From Sphingobacteriales bacterium (lineage in GTDB: Bacteria; Bacteroidota; Bacteroidia; Sphingobacteriales; Sphingobacteriaceae): a stretch of 42,335 nucleotides of DNA. The translations under genes and the position numbers were made by a program. The stretch's first letter is position 1. The number at the start of each line of letters is the position of its first letter. The stretch is from positions 1 through 42,335 of the forward strand of contig CANNIS010000005.1 of the NCBI GenBank assembly GCA_947505035.1, in the 5' to 3' direction. Shown piece after piece: positions 17,922-26,916 of this stretch. The notes beneath the pieces were generated by a model. It saw nothing but the letters and a program-made list of their open reading frames with translations, did not search any database and was not told the origin of the DNA.

Positions 17922-18350
17922 ATGAAAATTGCAATTGGAGGAGACCACGCTGGTTTCGAATACAAAGAAGTTTTAATTGAAATGCTAAAAGCTGATGGTC
18001 ACGAAGTGAAAGACTTTGGTCCTTATAATTTAGACTCTGTAGACTATCCAGACTTTGTACATCCTGTGGCAAATGCAATTAACAACAATGAATTTGAAAT
18101 GGGAATTCTTATTTGCGGAAGCGCAAATGGTGTTGCTATTACCGCCAATAAACACAAAGATATTAGAGCGGCTATTTGCTGGGATAGCACATTAGCTAGC
18201 CTTGCGCGCTCGCATAACGATGCCAATATATTATGTATTCCAGCTCGTTTTGTAAGCATTGCAAAAGCAAAAGAAATTACCACGTTATTTATAAATACTG
18301 CTTTCGAAGGCGGTAGACATGCTAATAGAGTAAATAAAATTAATTGCTAA
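17922..18350 (+). CDS. rpiB: Ribose-5-phosphate isomerase B
   Basis: RpiB interconverts ribose 5-phosphate and ribulose 5-phosphate in the pentose phosphate pathway. The 142-residue protein begins KIAIGGDHAGFEYKE, the family signature with the substrate-binding DHAG. The base Cys is in ILICGSANGVAITANK (Cys65), and ARSHNDANILCIPAR holds the ring-opening His. The C-terminus has FEGGRHANRVNKI, also typical. The usual GTGIG variant is GSANG here, as in other Bacteroidota. It follows tatC with one base between and probably shares its transcript; the functional link is not obvious. Confidence 0.95.
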   Translation: MKIAIGGDHAGFEYKEVLIEMLKADGHEVKDFGPYNLDSVDYPDFVHPVANAINNNEFEMGILICGSANGVAITANKHKDIRAAICWDSTLASLARSHNDANILCIPARFVSIAKAKEITTLFINTAFEGGRHANRVNKINC

Positions 18351-18368
18351 TCCATTCGAATCAATCAA

Positions 18369-19970
18369 ATGAAAAAAAATATTTTCTTAGGCATTGCCTT
18401 TAGCATGAGCAGCATCGCATTTGCACAGAAACCCATTAGCCCAACAGATTTTGGGGAAAGTATCAATCCAAAAGATTTATACAAACACCTTTCGGTATTG
18501 GCTTCTGACGAATACCAAGGAAGAGAAACCGGACAAAAAGGACAAAAGGTAGCAGCCATTTATATTGCAAATGAATTTGACAGATTAAGATTAACACCTG
18601 CTGGCGATGATCGTTTTTTTCAAACCTTCAACTTAGTCAAAAAAACATTAGCCGCTCGAAAATTCATAGTTAACCAGCAACAATTTAATTTTGGCGACGA
18701 TTTTTTCTGTGCAAAAAATATTAGTAATGTAAATTTTCAAAGCAACGAAATAATCTTTGCTGGATATGGGATTATAGATAAAAAAAGGAATGACTTTAAA
18801 GACTATTATGTTGAAGGAAAAGTGGTCGTGATTTTAGCTGGGGAGCCTAAAAATAAAAAAGGTCTTTACCTGCTGAGTAATAGTAAAGAAAAAAGTGAAT
18901 GGTCTAATAAAAACAAAAAGATTGCTGCTATTCAAAAACTAAAGCCAAAAGCAATTTTAATTGTCGATGCCGACTACGCAAAGTTTGCGAAAAACTATAA
19001 ACACCAAATGGAAACGCCAAGTATGCAATTGGCAGAAAACCAAAAAAAAGGACTAGAAGCTGAAAGCAAAGAAAAGGTGCTGCAAGCTTGCCCTGTCATT
19101 ACTATCAACGACAGCCTTGCAACTGCATTACTTGCGCCTAACAATAAAAACATAAATAAGCTTAGAAAAAAATACAGTAAGCGCAGAAGCATTGATCCAT
19201 TCGTACTTAAAAGCACGATTGCTGCAAATATTGTTTTTCTCGAAGAATCACTCAATGCCGAAAATGTAATTGGCTATATTCCAGGAACAGAAAGGCCAAA
19301 CGAATATATTTATATTACTGCACACTACGACCACATCGGTGTAATTGATAATGAAGTTTACAATGGTGCCGATGATGATGGCTCTGGTACTGTTGGCGTG
19401 ATTGAAATTGCGGAAGCCTTCGCTTTAGCAAGAGCGCAAGGTCAAGGACCAAAACGCAGCATCGTATTTATGACGGTAGCCGGAGAAGAAAAAGGTTTGT
19501 TGGGTTCACAATTCTATACAAGCAACCCTATCTTCCCAATAAATAATAGCGTTTGCGATTTAAACATCGACATGATTGGTAGAGTAGATGAGGCACATAA
19601 AAAAGATTCTAATTATATTTATGTAATTGGTTCGGATAAAATTAGTTCGGATTTACATGAAATAAATGAAAAAATGAATAGTGCTTATACTCATATGAAT
19701 TTAGACTATACATTCAATAGCCCAAGCGATCCAAATCGGTTTTACTACAGAAGCGATCATTATAATTTTGCGAAATACAATATTCCAATTATTTTTTATT
19801 TCAATGGTGTACACGAAGACTATCACAAAGCAACAGACGAAATTTCTAAAATAAATTTTCCGATGCTTAGCAATAGAACAAAACTTGTTTTTTATACTGC
19901 ATGGGAGATTGCCAATCGCGAAGAACCCTTAAATAAAGACAAGAAAAACGATTTTGAAAATAACCGTTAA
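18369..19970 (+). CDS. Secreted M28-family metallopeptidase with PA-like insert
   Basis: The 533-residue protein is a predicted periplasmic or secreted aminopeptidase-type enzyme. The signal peptide is MKKNIFLGIAFSMSSIAFAQ. Residues about 30-75 contain LASDEYQGRETGQKGQKVAA, typical of the M28 start. A protease-associated-like domain (about 110-270) carries EIIFAGYGI and VEGKVVVILAGEP. The two-zinc site of M28 is complete: His in AHYDHIG, bridging Asp in NGADDDGSGT, Glu-Glu in AGEEKGLLGS, Asp in NIDMIGR and His in HEDYHKATD. It has no T9SS C-terminal domain. It is 18 bases after rpiB on the same strand. Specific substrates cannot be inferred. Confidence 0.92.
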   Translation: MKKNIFLGIAFSMSSIAFAQKPISPTDFGESINPKDLYKHLSVLASDEYQGRETGQKGQKVAAIYIANEFDRLRLTPAGDDRFFQTFNLVKKTLAARKFIVNQQQFNFGDDFFCAKNISNVNFQSNEIIFAGYGIIDKKRNDFKDYYVEGKVVVILAGEPKNKKGLYLLSNSKEKSEWSNKNKKIAAIQKLKPKAILIVDADYAKFAKNYKHQMETPSMQLAENQKKGLEAESKEKVLQACPVITINDSLATALLAPNNKNINKLRKKYSKRRSIDPFVLKSTIAANIVFLEESLNAENVIGYIPGTERPNEYIYITAHYDHIGVIDNEVYNGADDDGSGTVGVIEIAEAFALARAQGQGPKRSIVFMTVAGEEKGLLGSQFYTSNPIFPINNSVCDLNIDMIGRVDEAHKKDSNYIYVIGSDKISSDLHEINEKMNSAYTHMNLDYTFNSPSDPNRFYYRSDHYNFAKYNIPIIFYFNGVHEDYHKATDEISKINFPMLSNRTKLVFYTAWEIANREEPLNKDKKNDFENNR

Positions 19971-19986
19971 AAGCTATATAAATTTA
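19954..19986 (+). promoter_or_regulatory. Possible promoter of the LutB-E1 pair
   Basis: TTG (19954-19956), 22 bases, TAAATTTA (19979-19986), one mismatch to TAnnTTTG. It overlaps the last codons of the peptidase gene and ends 2 bases before the LutB-like ATG, so the transcript would be leaderless or nearly so. Confidence 0.35.
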
Positions 19987-19988
19987 TA

Positions 19989-21377
19989 ATGAGTACGACT
20001 GCATCACAATTTCAATCAAAAACAGAAGAGAAATCTTTTGATGCGTCGCATCGACAAAAAATTAAATTTAATATTGGCAAATACGATATCGCTGTTGCAA
20101 AAGGTCTTCCCCAATTTGCTAACCTAGAAGCTGCCCGAAAAAAAGCACACCTTATTAAATGGAAAACAATTGAAAACCTTGATCGCTATCTTTTAGAGTT
20201 TGAGAGTAACTTCATCAGAAAAGGCGGAAAAGTTATTTGGGCAAACACGGTAGAAGAAGCGCAAAAAGAAATTCTTGCTATTCTTAAAAAACACGAAACA
20301 AAAATGCTGGTCAAATCGAAGTCGATGGCTTGCGAAGAAATTGAGCTAAACGAATTTCTAGCAGCACACAAAATAGATTCGATAGAAACCGACTTAGGTG
20401 AATATATTGTCCAACTACTTGGCCAAAAGCCTTACCACATTGTAACTCCAGCGATGCATTTATCTAAAGAAGATATTGCGAAACTGTTTCACGAAAAATT
20501 CGGGACTCCTTTAGATGCAAGCCCCGAAGCACTCACACTCAAAGCAAGAGAATTGCTTCGCGCAAAATATACCACAGCAACAGCCGGCATAACTGGAGCT
20601 AATTTTTTAATAGCCGACACAGGTAGTATTTCCATTACCGAAAACGAGGGCAATGCTAGACTCAGTACCACTTTTCCAAAAGTGCATATTGCTGTTGTTG
20701 GTATAGAAAAAATCATTCCCTCTATAAAAGATTTAGATTTATTTTGGCCACTATTAAGTACCCGAGGTACAGGACAACAAATGACCGTTTACAATTCTAT
20801 TTTAAATGGGCCAAAAAAATTAGGAGAAAGTGATGGTCCAGAAGAAATGTATGTGGTGCTAATAGATAATGGTCGCAGTAATTTATTAGCGCAAAAAGAC
20901 CAACGCCAAGCCTTGTATTGCATTCGATGTGGTGCATGCTTAAATGCCTGTCCTGTATATAAAAATATTGGTGGGCACAGCTACGACACAACCTACAGTG
21001 GCCCTATTGGTAGTATCATCACGCCTCACCTAAAAGGCATGGAAGAATTTAAGCATTTGAGTTATGCCTCTACTTTATGTGGTAATTGCTCCGAAGTGTG
21101 CCCAGTAAAAATTGATATTCATAAAGTGTTATTGTATAACAGAAGAGATGCTGTAGCACAACAAATTTATCCTAAAAGCGAAAAAATAGCTTGGTTTTTT
21201 TGGAAGCAATCTATGCTACACCGAAAATTAATTGATTTGTTTACTGGTAAATGGAAAAGCTATTTTGTGCGTAAATTATTTGCGCAATCTTGGGGAAAAA
21301 GAAGAGCATTGCCACTTTTTGAAGAGCAATCATTTGCACAACTTTGGAGAGCTAAAACAAATCCAAAGAAAAAATAA
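19989..21377 (+). CDS. lutB: LutB-like iron-sulfur lactate-utilisation protein
   Basis: LutB is the central subunit of the LutABC non-flavin L-lactate dehydrogenase, which oxidises lactate to pyruvate. The 462-residue protein has an N-terminal LUD domain (about residues 70-300; GANFLIADTGSISITENEGNAR is highly typical) and a ferredoxin-like domain with CIRCGACLNACPVYKNIGG and LCGNCSEVCPVKIDIHK. A C-terminal helical tail follows. LutA and LutC are not adjacent, which is unusual, although they may be elsewhere. The next gene, 18 bases on, is a 2-oxoacid dehydrogenase E1 fusion, so pyruvate use downstream of lactate oxidation is a reasonable idea but not shown. Confidence 0.9.
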   Translation: MSTTASQFQSKTEEKSFDASHRQKIKFNIGKYDIAVAKGLPQFANLEAARKKAHLIKWKTIENLDRYLLEFESNFIRKGGKVIWANTVEEAQKEILAILKKHETKMLVKSKSMACEEIELNEFLAAHKIDSIETDLGEYIVQLLGQKPYHIVTPAMHLSKEDIAKLFHEKFGTPLDASPEALTLKARELLRAKYTTATAGITGANFLIADTGSISITENEGNARLSTTFPKVHIAVVGIEKIIPSIKDLDLFWPLLSTRGTGQQMTVYNSILNGPKKLGESDGPEEMYVVLIDNGRSNLLAQKDQRQALYCIRCGACLNACPVYKNIGGHSYDTTYSGPIGSIITPHLKGMEEFKHLSYASTLCGNCSEVCPVKIDIHKVLLYNRRDAVAQQIYPKSEKIAWFFWKQSMLHRKLIDLFTGKWKSYFVRKLFAQSWGKRRALPLFEEQSFAQLWRAKTNPKKK

Positions 21378-21395
21378 AATAAAATTACGCTTAAC

Positions 21396-23372
21396 ATGAA
21401 ATTCGACCGCAACAACTGTTCCGATGAATTATTAATTGCGCTTTATCAGCAAATTTTAAAGCCAAGAATGATCGAAGAAAAAATGTTGATTTTACTTAGA
21501 CAAGGTAAAATTGGCAAATGGTTTTCGGGTATTGGCCAAGAGGCTATATCTGTTGGATCTACTATGGCTTTAGATGCTTCTTCTTATATTTTACCCATGC
21601 ACCGAAACCTTGGTGTATTTACCTCAAGAAATATTCCATTGGCCAAATTAATTGCACAGTTTCAAGGTAAATCGACTGGCTTTACTAAAGGCCGTGATCG
21701 TTCTTTTCATTTTGGCACACAAGATTATAAAATTATAGGCATGATCTCGCACTTGGGCCCTCAATTGGCCTTAGCAGACGGGATTGCCCTTGCAGACAAA
21801 TTAACAAATACTGCAAAAGCAACGCTTGTATTTACTGGCGACGGCGCAACAAGTGAAGGTGATTTTCATGAAGCACTTAACGTGGCAGCGGTTTGGAATT
21901 TGCCGGTTATTTTTGTGATTGAAAATAATGGTTATGGTCTTTCTACTCCGGTATCGGAACAATATAAATGCGAAAATCTTGCCGACAAAGGCATAGGTTA
22001 TGGAATAGAAGCCATTCAAATTGATGGCAATAATATTTTAGAAGTTTACCATACGATCAAAAAATACGCAGATGAAATTAGCATTGATCCGCGACCCATA
22101 TTAATTGAATGTAAAACTTTTAGGATGCGTGGCCACGAAGAAGCTTCTGGTATAAAGTATGTGCCTAAAGATTTATTGGAATTTTGGGCAGCAAAAGATC
22201 CAGTAGAAAACTATGAACAATTTCTATTAGCAGAAAAAATTATTGACGAAGCATTTATTTCGAATTTAAAGTTAAATTATAAAGAGGAAATTGATGCAGC
22301 TGTTATTCAAGCATTCAACGACCCATCGGTTAGCATATCTTCGGAAACAGAGTTGCAGGACATGTATGCACCTGCTGCAAAACAAATTGTTACAACATCA
22401 GATAACAAAACAAATAAAAGATTTTTAGACGCTATTTCGGATGCCATGAAACAAGCCATGCGTAAACATTCGAATTTAGTGATCATGGGGCAAGACGTAG
22501 CAGAATATGGTGGCGCGTTTAAAATTACGGAAGGCTTTGTGGAAGAGTTTGGAAAAGAAAGAGTGCGCAACACTCCACTTTGCGAATCTGCAATTGTAGG
22601 TGCAGCAATGGGTTTGGCCATTAACCACCACAAAGCAATTATGGAAATGCAATTCGCAGATTTTGCTACGGTTGGCTTCAATCAAATAATCAATAACCTT
22701 GCTAAAACTTATTACAGATGGGGACAAGCGGTTGATGTGGTAATTCGTATGCCAACAGGCGCGGGCACAGGTGCTGGACCATTCCATTCGCAAAGTAATG
22801 AAGCTTGGTTTACAAAAACACCAGGATTAAAAGTTGTTTACCCTGCATTCCCATCCGATGCAAAAGGTTTGCTTGCCAGCGCCATAGAAGATCCAAATCC
22901 GGTTATGTATTTTGAACATAAATTTTTATATCGCGGTATTTCAGAAGAAATATTAGACGATTACTATACCACACCTATTGGAGAAGCTAAATTAATTAAA
23001 TCTGGAAATAAAGTTTCTATTATTACCTATGGATTAGGTGTGCATTGGGCATTAGACTATCTAAATGAAAACACAAACATCGATGCAGATTTAATTGACC
23101 TAAGAAGTTTGCAACCTTGGGATAAAAATGCCGTTGAACAATCTGTGCGAAAAACGGGCCGTGCATTTATTTTACACGAAGATACCCTAACGAATGGATT
23201 TGGCGCAGAACTAGCGGCTCATATAGCAGAACATTGTTTTAGCTTTTTAGACGCACCAGTGGTTCGCTGTGCAAGCTTAGATACCGCCATTCCAATGGAT
23301 AAAGGCTTAGAAGATAATTTTTTAGCAAAATCAAGGATTGCAGAAAAACTCAGTGCGCTTTTAAATTATTAA
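21396..23372 (+). CDS. 2-oxoacid dehydrogenase E1, fused alpha and beta subunits
   Basis: This thiamine-diphosphate enzyme decarboxylates a 2-oxoacid and transfers the acyl group to the lipoyl arm of E2. In 658 residues it joins both E1 subunits. The alpha half has the ThDP motif TGDGATSEGDFHEALNVAA to IENNGYGLSTP (about residues 145-190). A linker near 330-345 leads to the beta half: VIMGQDVAEYGGAFKITEG, PLCESAIVGAAMGLA, EMQFADFATVGFNQI and GPFHSQSNEAWF. The similarity is to branched-chain (2-oxoisovalerate) and pyruvate E1 enzymes; the substrate is not decided by the motifs. No E2 or E3 gene is nearby. It converges with prc across 3 bases with no visible terminator. Confidence 0.93.
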   Translation: MKFDRNNCSDELLIALYQQILKPRMIEEKMLILLRQGKIGKWFSGIGQEAISVGSTMALDASSYILPMHRNLGVFTSRNIPLAKLIAQFQGKSTGFTKGRDRSFHFGTQDYKIIGMISHLGPQLALADGIALADKLTNTAKATLVFTGDGATSEGDFHEALNVAAVWNLPVIFVIENNGYGLSTPVSEQYKCENLADKGIGYGIEAIQIDGNNILEVYHTIKKYADEISIDPRPILIECKTFRMRGHEEASGIKYVPKDLLEFWAAKDPVENYEQFLLAEKIIDEAFISNLKLNYKEEIDAAVIQAFNDPSVSISSETELQDMYAPAAKQIVTTSDNKTNKRFLDAISDAMKQAMRKHSNLVIMGQDVAEYGGAFKITEGFVEEFGKERVRNTPLCESAIVGAAMGLAINHHKAIMEMQFADFATVGFNQIINNLAKTYYRWGQAVDVVIRMPTGAGTGAGPFHSQSNEAWFTKTPGLKVVYPAFPSDAKGLLASAIEDPNPVMYFEHKFLYRGISEEILDDYYTTPIGEAKLIKSGNKVSIITYGLGVHWALDYLNENTNIDADLIDLRSLQPWDKNAVEQSVRKTGRAFILHEDTLTNGFGAELAAHIAEHCFSFLDAPVVRCASLDTAIPMDKGLEDNFLAKSRIAEKLSALLNY

Positions 23373-23375
23373 AAA

Positions 23376-25457
23376 TTATTTTTGAATCGCTTGTACAAAA
23401 TCGCCAACAATTATACAAGACTCTTCGAGCATAAAATCAAACGCTTTCTCGGCTTTAGGCTTAGGGTCGCCTTTTTTAATTGGAGCAAGTCCTCTGGCAA
23501 TTCTTTTTTCATTATCTCTACCCAAACTTTCCGCTTCTTTTTCATCTCTTTCTTTTTTGGCTACCCCTTCATTTAATGTCGCAGATGTTTCTGCATCGCG
23601 CAATTTTAATTCTTTGATGTCTGCTAGTAAATGTTCGAAATCTTTATTCCCTTTCATTCTTTTATCATGCTTTTCTATTAATACTCTTTTAATAGGCGCA
23701 ATGTTTGCTAAAGTTTTGTAATTACTTCGCTTAATCTCATCCCATGGTAAAGCAGCAGGTTCGGCACTTTCACCATATTTGTCGGCAGCAAAAACCATTG
23801 GAAATGCAATGTCGGGGCTTACGCCTTTATGCTGAGTTGAACTGCCATTGATGCGATAAAACTTGGCGATAGTTAAATTTATTTGTCCGAATTTATTGGT
23901 ATTACCAATTACCTTAGAGGCACCTTCGCCCATCATTTGATCTAAATCGATCGAATTTTGTACTGTGCCTTTGCCATAACTTTGTGTACCTATAATAATT
24001 CCTCTGCCATAATCTTGAATAGCTGCAGCAAAAATTTCGGATGCAGATGCACTGAATCGATCGATTAATACTGCTATTGGACCATCCCACAAAATACTTG
24101 GATCATCATCTTCGCCTATTTCAATTTTGTTTTTAGTATCGCGCACTTGTACAACAGGGCCTTGCTCTAAAAATAATCCAGTTAAATCAATGGCTTCCAT
24201 CAAAGAGCCACCGCCATTGCTTCTTAGGTCAACAACAATAGCATCTACTTTTTCAGATTTTAAAGAATCAATAATCAATTTAACATCACGAGTAGTGCTT
24301 TTATAATTTAAATCGCCTGCTTGATAAGCTTTAAAATCAGCGTAAAATGCAGGAATATCAATAATGCCAATTTTTATCTCCTTACCATTTGATTGTATGG
24401 TTTTGATTTCTTTTTTAACGGATTGATCTTGTAATACGATTTTTTCTCTTACAATAGAAATGATTTTTGGACTGGCAATGCCTTGTCCTTTTGAAACAAT
24501 TTTTAGCCTAACTGTTGTTCCTTTAGCTCCTCTAATTAATTGAATTGCGTTATCTAATCTCCAGCCTACAATGTCTACAAACTCTCCATCCCCTTGTGCA
24601 ACGGCTACAAATTTATCATCAATTGCAATTTGTCCAGATTTATCTGCAGGACCTCCGGGTACAACGGCAGCAACCATTACAAAATCGTTTTCAAATTTTA
24701 AGGTTGCACCAATTCCTTCCAATGACCTTGCCATATCAATGTTAAATTTTGCGGCATTATTTGGATTGAAATAATTTGTGTGCGGATCTATAGATTCGGT
24801 ATAGGCGGTCATTAAAGATTGGAAGGCATCGTAACTCTCTATCTTAGCAATTTGCGAAAGTAAATTTTCGTAGCGTTTTTTTAAAGTCTCTTTGCTTTTT
24901 GCTTCGTCTGTGCCAGCTAATTTTAAATTCAGTAAATCATATTTTAATCTTTGCATCCAGTAGGCATCCATCTCTACTTGAGTTTGCATGAATGGTAGTT
25001 TTTCTCTATTGTACACTAAAGATTCGTTTTTTGTAAAATTAAATGCAATTGTTGGCAATTGCGCAATCATGAATTGTATTCTATTGACATACCTTTCCAA
25101 GTAAACATTAAACATATGGTATGCGGGTTCTAAATCGCCCATCACCATTTGGTCATCCATTAAATCTCTATTTTCTTTAAATTCAATTACCTCTTTTTCG
25201 AAAAAATATACTCGGTTATCATCTAAAGATTTTAAATAATTATCAAAAATTAATCGTGATAAAGAATCGCCGATTGGCACTTTTTTGTAATTATAATTTG
25301 CAATCAAACTCGCTACTTGTCTGCTCACTTCTATTTGTTTTTCCTCTGGATGTAAAACCTTAATAGTGGTATCTGGAGCGCAATAAGAAAATGCGGTTAG
25401 GCTCAAAATAGCCAATACGCTGGTAATGCTAAATAACTTCATAGATTTGCTGAACAT
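23376..25457 (-). CDS. prc: Tail-specific (carboxy-terminal processing) protease
   Basis: Prc/Tsp is a periplasmic S41A serine protease that trims or degrades proteins from the C-terminus. The 693-residue protein has a signal peptide, an N-terminal helical domain (about 40-230), a PDZ domain (about 235-330; SLEGIGATLKFEND, VVPGGPADKSGQI) and the catalytic domain. The nucleophile is the Ser in DRFSASASEIFAAAIQDYGRG and the Lys base is in TQSYGKGTVQN, while VDLRSNGGGSL is the conserved strand. The C-terminal DUF3340-like region is charged (about 570-680). The start could be Met6 (25442), which gives a shorter signal peptide. The Cys in AFSYCAP is not in a good lipobox. Confidence 0.94.
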   Translation of the reverse strand: MFSKSMKLFSITSVLAILSLTAFSYCAPDTTIKVLHPEEKQIEVSRQVASLIANYNYKKVPIGDSLSRLIFDNYLKSLDDNRVYFFEKEVIEFKENRDLMDDQMVMGDLEPAYHMFNVYLERYVNRIQFMIAQLPTIAFNFTKNESLVYNREKLPFMQTQVEMDAYWMQRLKYDLLNLKLAGTDEAKSKETLKKRYENLLSQIAKIESYDAFQSLMTAYTESIDPHTNYFNPNNAAKFNIDMARSLEGIGATLKFENDFVMVAAVVPGGPADKSGQIAIDDKFVAVAQGDGEFVDIVGWRLDNAIQLIRGAKGTTVRLKIVSKGQGIASPKIISIVREKIVLQDQSVKKEIKTIQSNGKEIKIGIIDIPAFYADFKAYQAGDLNYKSTTRDVKLIIDSLKSEKVDAIVVDLRSNGGGSLMEAIDLTGLFLEQGPVVQVRDTKNKIEIGEDDDPSILWDGPIAVLIDRFSASASEIFAAAIQDYGRGIIIGTQSYGKGTVQNSIDLDQMMGEGASKVIGNTNKFGQINLTIAKFYRINGSSTQHKGVSPDIAFPMVFAADKYGESAEPAALPWDEIKRSNYKTLANIAPIKRVLIEKHDKRMKGNKDFEHLLADIKELKLRDAETSATLNEGVAKKERDEKEAESLGRDNEKRIARGLAPIKKGDPKPKAEKAFDFMLEESCIIVGDFVQAIQK

Positions 25458-25551
25458 CTTGCAAATTAAAAAAATAATTAAAGTAATTTTAAGAAAAATA
25501 TGCTTTGTGCTAAAATTTCTGTTACAATCGAATTATTTTTAATTTAGCAAG

Positions 25552-26916
25552 ATGACCATGCTCCCAGCAGATTTTATTAAAAAAATCGAACAGCAGTTTC
25601 CCGAGCAAGCAAGCGCAATAATAACTGCACTAGATGATGCTACTTATACTTCTGTTAGACTAAATCCGAGCAAATCTACTTCGAACCCTTTTATCAATAC
25701 TAGCCCAATTGCGTGGGCTGATAAGGCTTTCTTTTTAGCAGAAAGACCTTCTTTTACTTTCGACCCGCTGTTTCACGCTGGCGCATATTATGTTCAAGAA
25801 GCAAGCTCTATGTTTATTGCAGAAATATTTAAGCAACATGTTGATACCAATAATGCCCTAAGGGTATTGGACTTGTGTGCAGCACCAGGTGGGAAAAGCA
25901 CCCATATTTTATCTTTAATTTCTGACGATAGTTTTTTAATTGCTAACGAAACCATTGCGCAACGTGCAAATATATTAGCCGAAAATTGTACCCGTTGGGG
26001 AAATGCAAATGTGATTGTTTGCGATAACGACCCAGCACATTTTACCGATTTCGAAAATTGTTTTGATGTAGTGGTAATAGATGCACCTTGTTCTGGCGAG
26101 GGCATGTTTAGAAAAGACCCTACTGCAAGATTAGAATGGAATGAAGGGAATGTAAAGCTCTGTAGCGCAAGACAGCAAAGAATCCTAGAAGAAGCGACAA
26201 AATTAGTGAAGCCTAGAGGAATACTGATTTATAGCACTTGTACTTTTTCGGAAGAAGAAGACGAAATGCAAATCTTACCACTGATTACTAGTGGCGACTG
26301 GGAATCATTAGCAATGAATTGCAATGCTTTTCCAGAAATTACCATTAGTAAACATAACAATATACACGCCTATAAATTTTTACCCCATCAAAATAAAGGT
26401 GAAGGTTTTTTTGTAACTGCAATTAGAAAATCGAATAACTTTTCGGAAGGTAATTGGCCTAGACTTTCCAAGAAAATTAATTTCGCAGATAAAAAATCAA
26501 AGGCCATTGCTGCACAATTCCTTACGGCTACTGATCCAGAATTTATTGTACACCAAGATCAATTGCTTTTTATTCCAAAAGAAATTAGCGCACAAATGCT
26601 AGGCGTATTGAATACGAAATTACATATTAAAAAATTTGGGACTGAAATTGGCCAATTAATTCGAGAAGAGCTGATTCCCTCGCAGGCATTGGCGATGAGC
26701 AATTATCGCTCCGATCTGCTACCAAGTATTGAATTGAGTTATGATGATGCCATTTTATATTTACAAAAAAATGATATGCCATCTCAAGGAAACGCGAAAG
26801 GATGGCATTTAATGAAATACAAAAATTACGCTTTAGGTTGGGCGAAATTATTGGGTAATAGGATCAATAATGCTTATCCGAAAGAATGGAGAATCAGAAA
26901 ACAAGAAAATATTTAA
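25552..26916 (+). CDS. RsmF-like rRNA cytosine-C5 methyltransferase (NOL1/NOP2/Sun family)
   Basis: The 454-residue enzyme belongs to the m5C RNA methyltransferases. An N-terminal PUA-like/recognition segment leads to the Rossmann fold with the S-adenosylmethionine loop VLDLCAAPGGKSTHIL, motif IV VVIDAPCSGEGMFRKDP and motif VI YSTCTFSEEEDE, which supply the two Cys used in catalysis. The GEGMFRKDP wording is characteristic of the RsmF type (16S C1407). The C-terminal region has NDMPSQGNAKGWHLMKYKNYALGWAK, the RsmF C-terminal domain. Either the first or third codon Met can be the start. The stop shares a TTAA with that of the convergent MoxR gene. Confidence 0.92.
   Translation: MTMLPADFIKKIEQQFPEQASAIITALDDATYTSVRLNPSKSTSNPFINTSPIAWADKAFFLAERPSFTFDPLFHAGAYYVQEASSMFIAEIFKQHVDTNNALRVLDLCAAPGGKSTHILSLISDDSFLIANETIAQRANILAENCTRWGNANVIVCDNDPAHFTDFENCFDVVVIDAPCSGEGMFRKDPTARLEWNEGNVKLCSARQQRILEEATKLVKPRGILIYSTCTFSEEEDEMQILPLITSGDWESLAMNCNAFPEITISKHNNIHAYKFLPHQNKGEGFFVTAIRKSNNFSEGNWPRLSKKINFADKKSKAIAAQFLTATDPEFIVHQDQLLFIPKEISAQMLGVLNTKLHIKKFGTEIGQLIREELIPSQALAMSNYRSDLLPSIELSYDDAILYLQKNDMPSQGNAKGWHLMKYKNYALGWAKLLGNRINNAYPKEWRIRKQENI

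Noticed and set aside
22307-22793. Two overlapping minus-strand ORFs (124 and 105 residues)
   Set aside because: Both are antisense to the beta half of the E1 fusion and overlap one another in different frames.
21396-23372. Two separate E1 genes with a sequencing error joining them
   Set aside because: The frame is continuous across a plausible linker, and fused alpha/beta E1 proteins of this size are known in Bacteroidota.
25377-25457. Lipoprotein signal in Prc
   Set aside because: The Cys in AFSYCAP is preceded by Phe-Ser-Tyr, which does not fit a lipobox; an ordinary signal peptide is more likely.
25794-26105. 103-residue minus-strand ORF
   Set aside because: Antisense to the methyltransferase core motifs of the RsmF-like gene; no family features.
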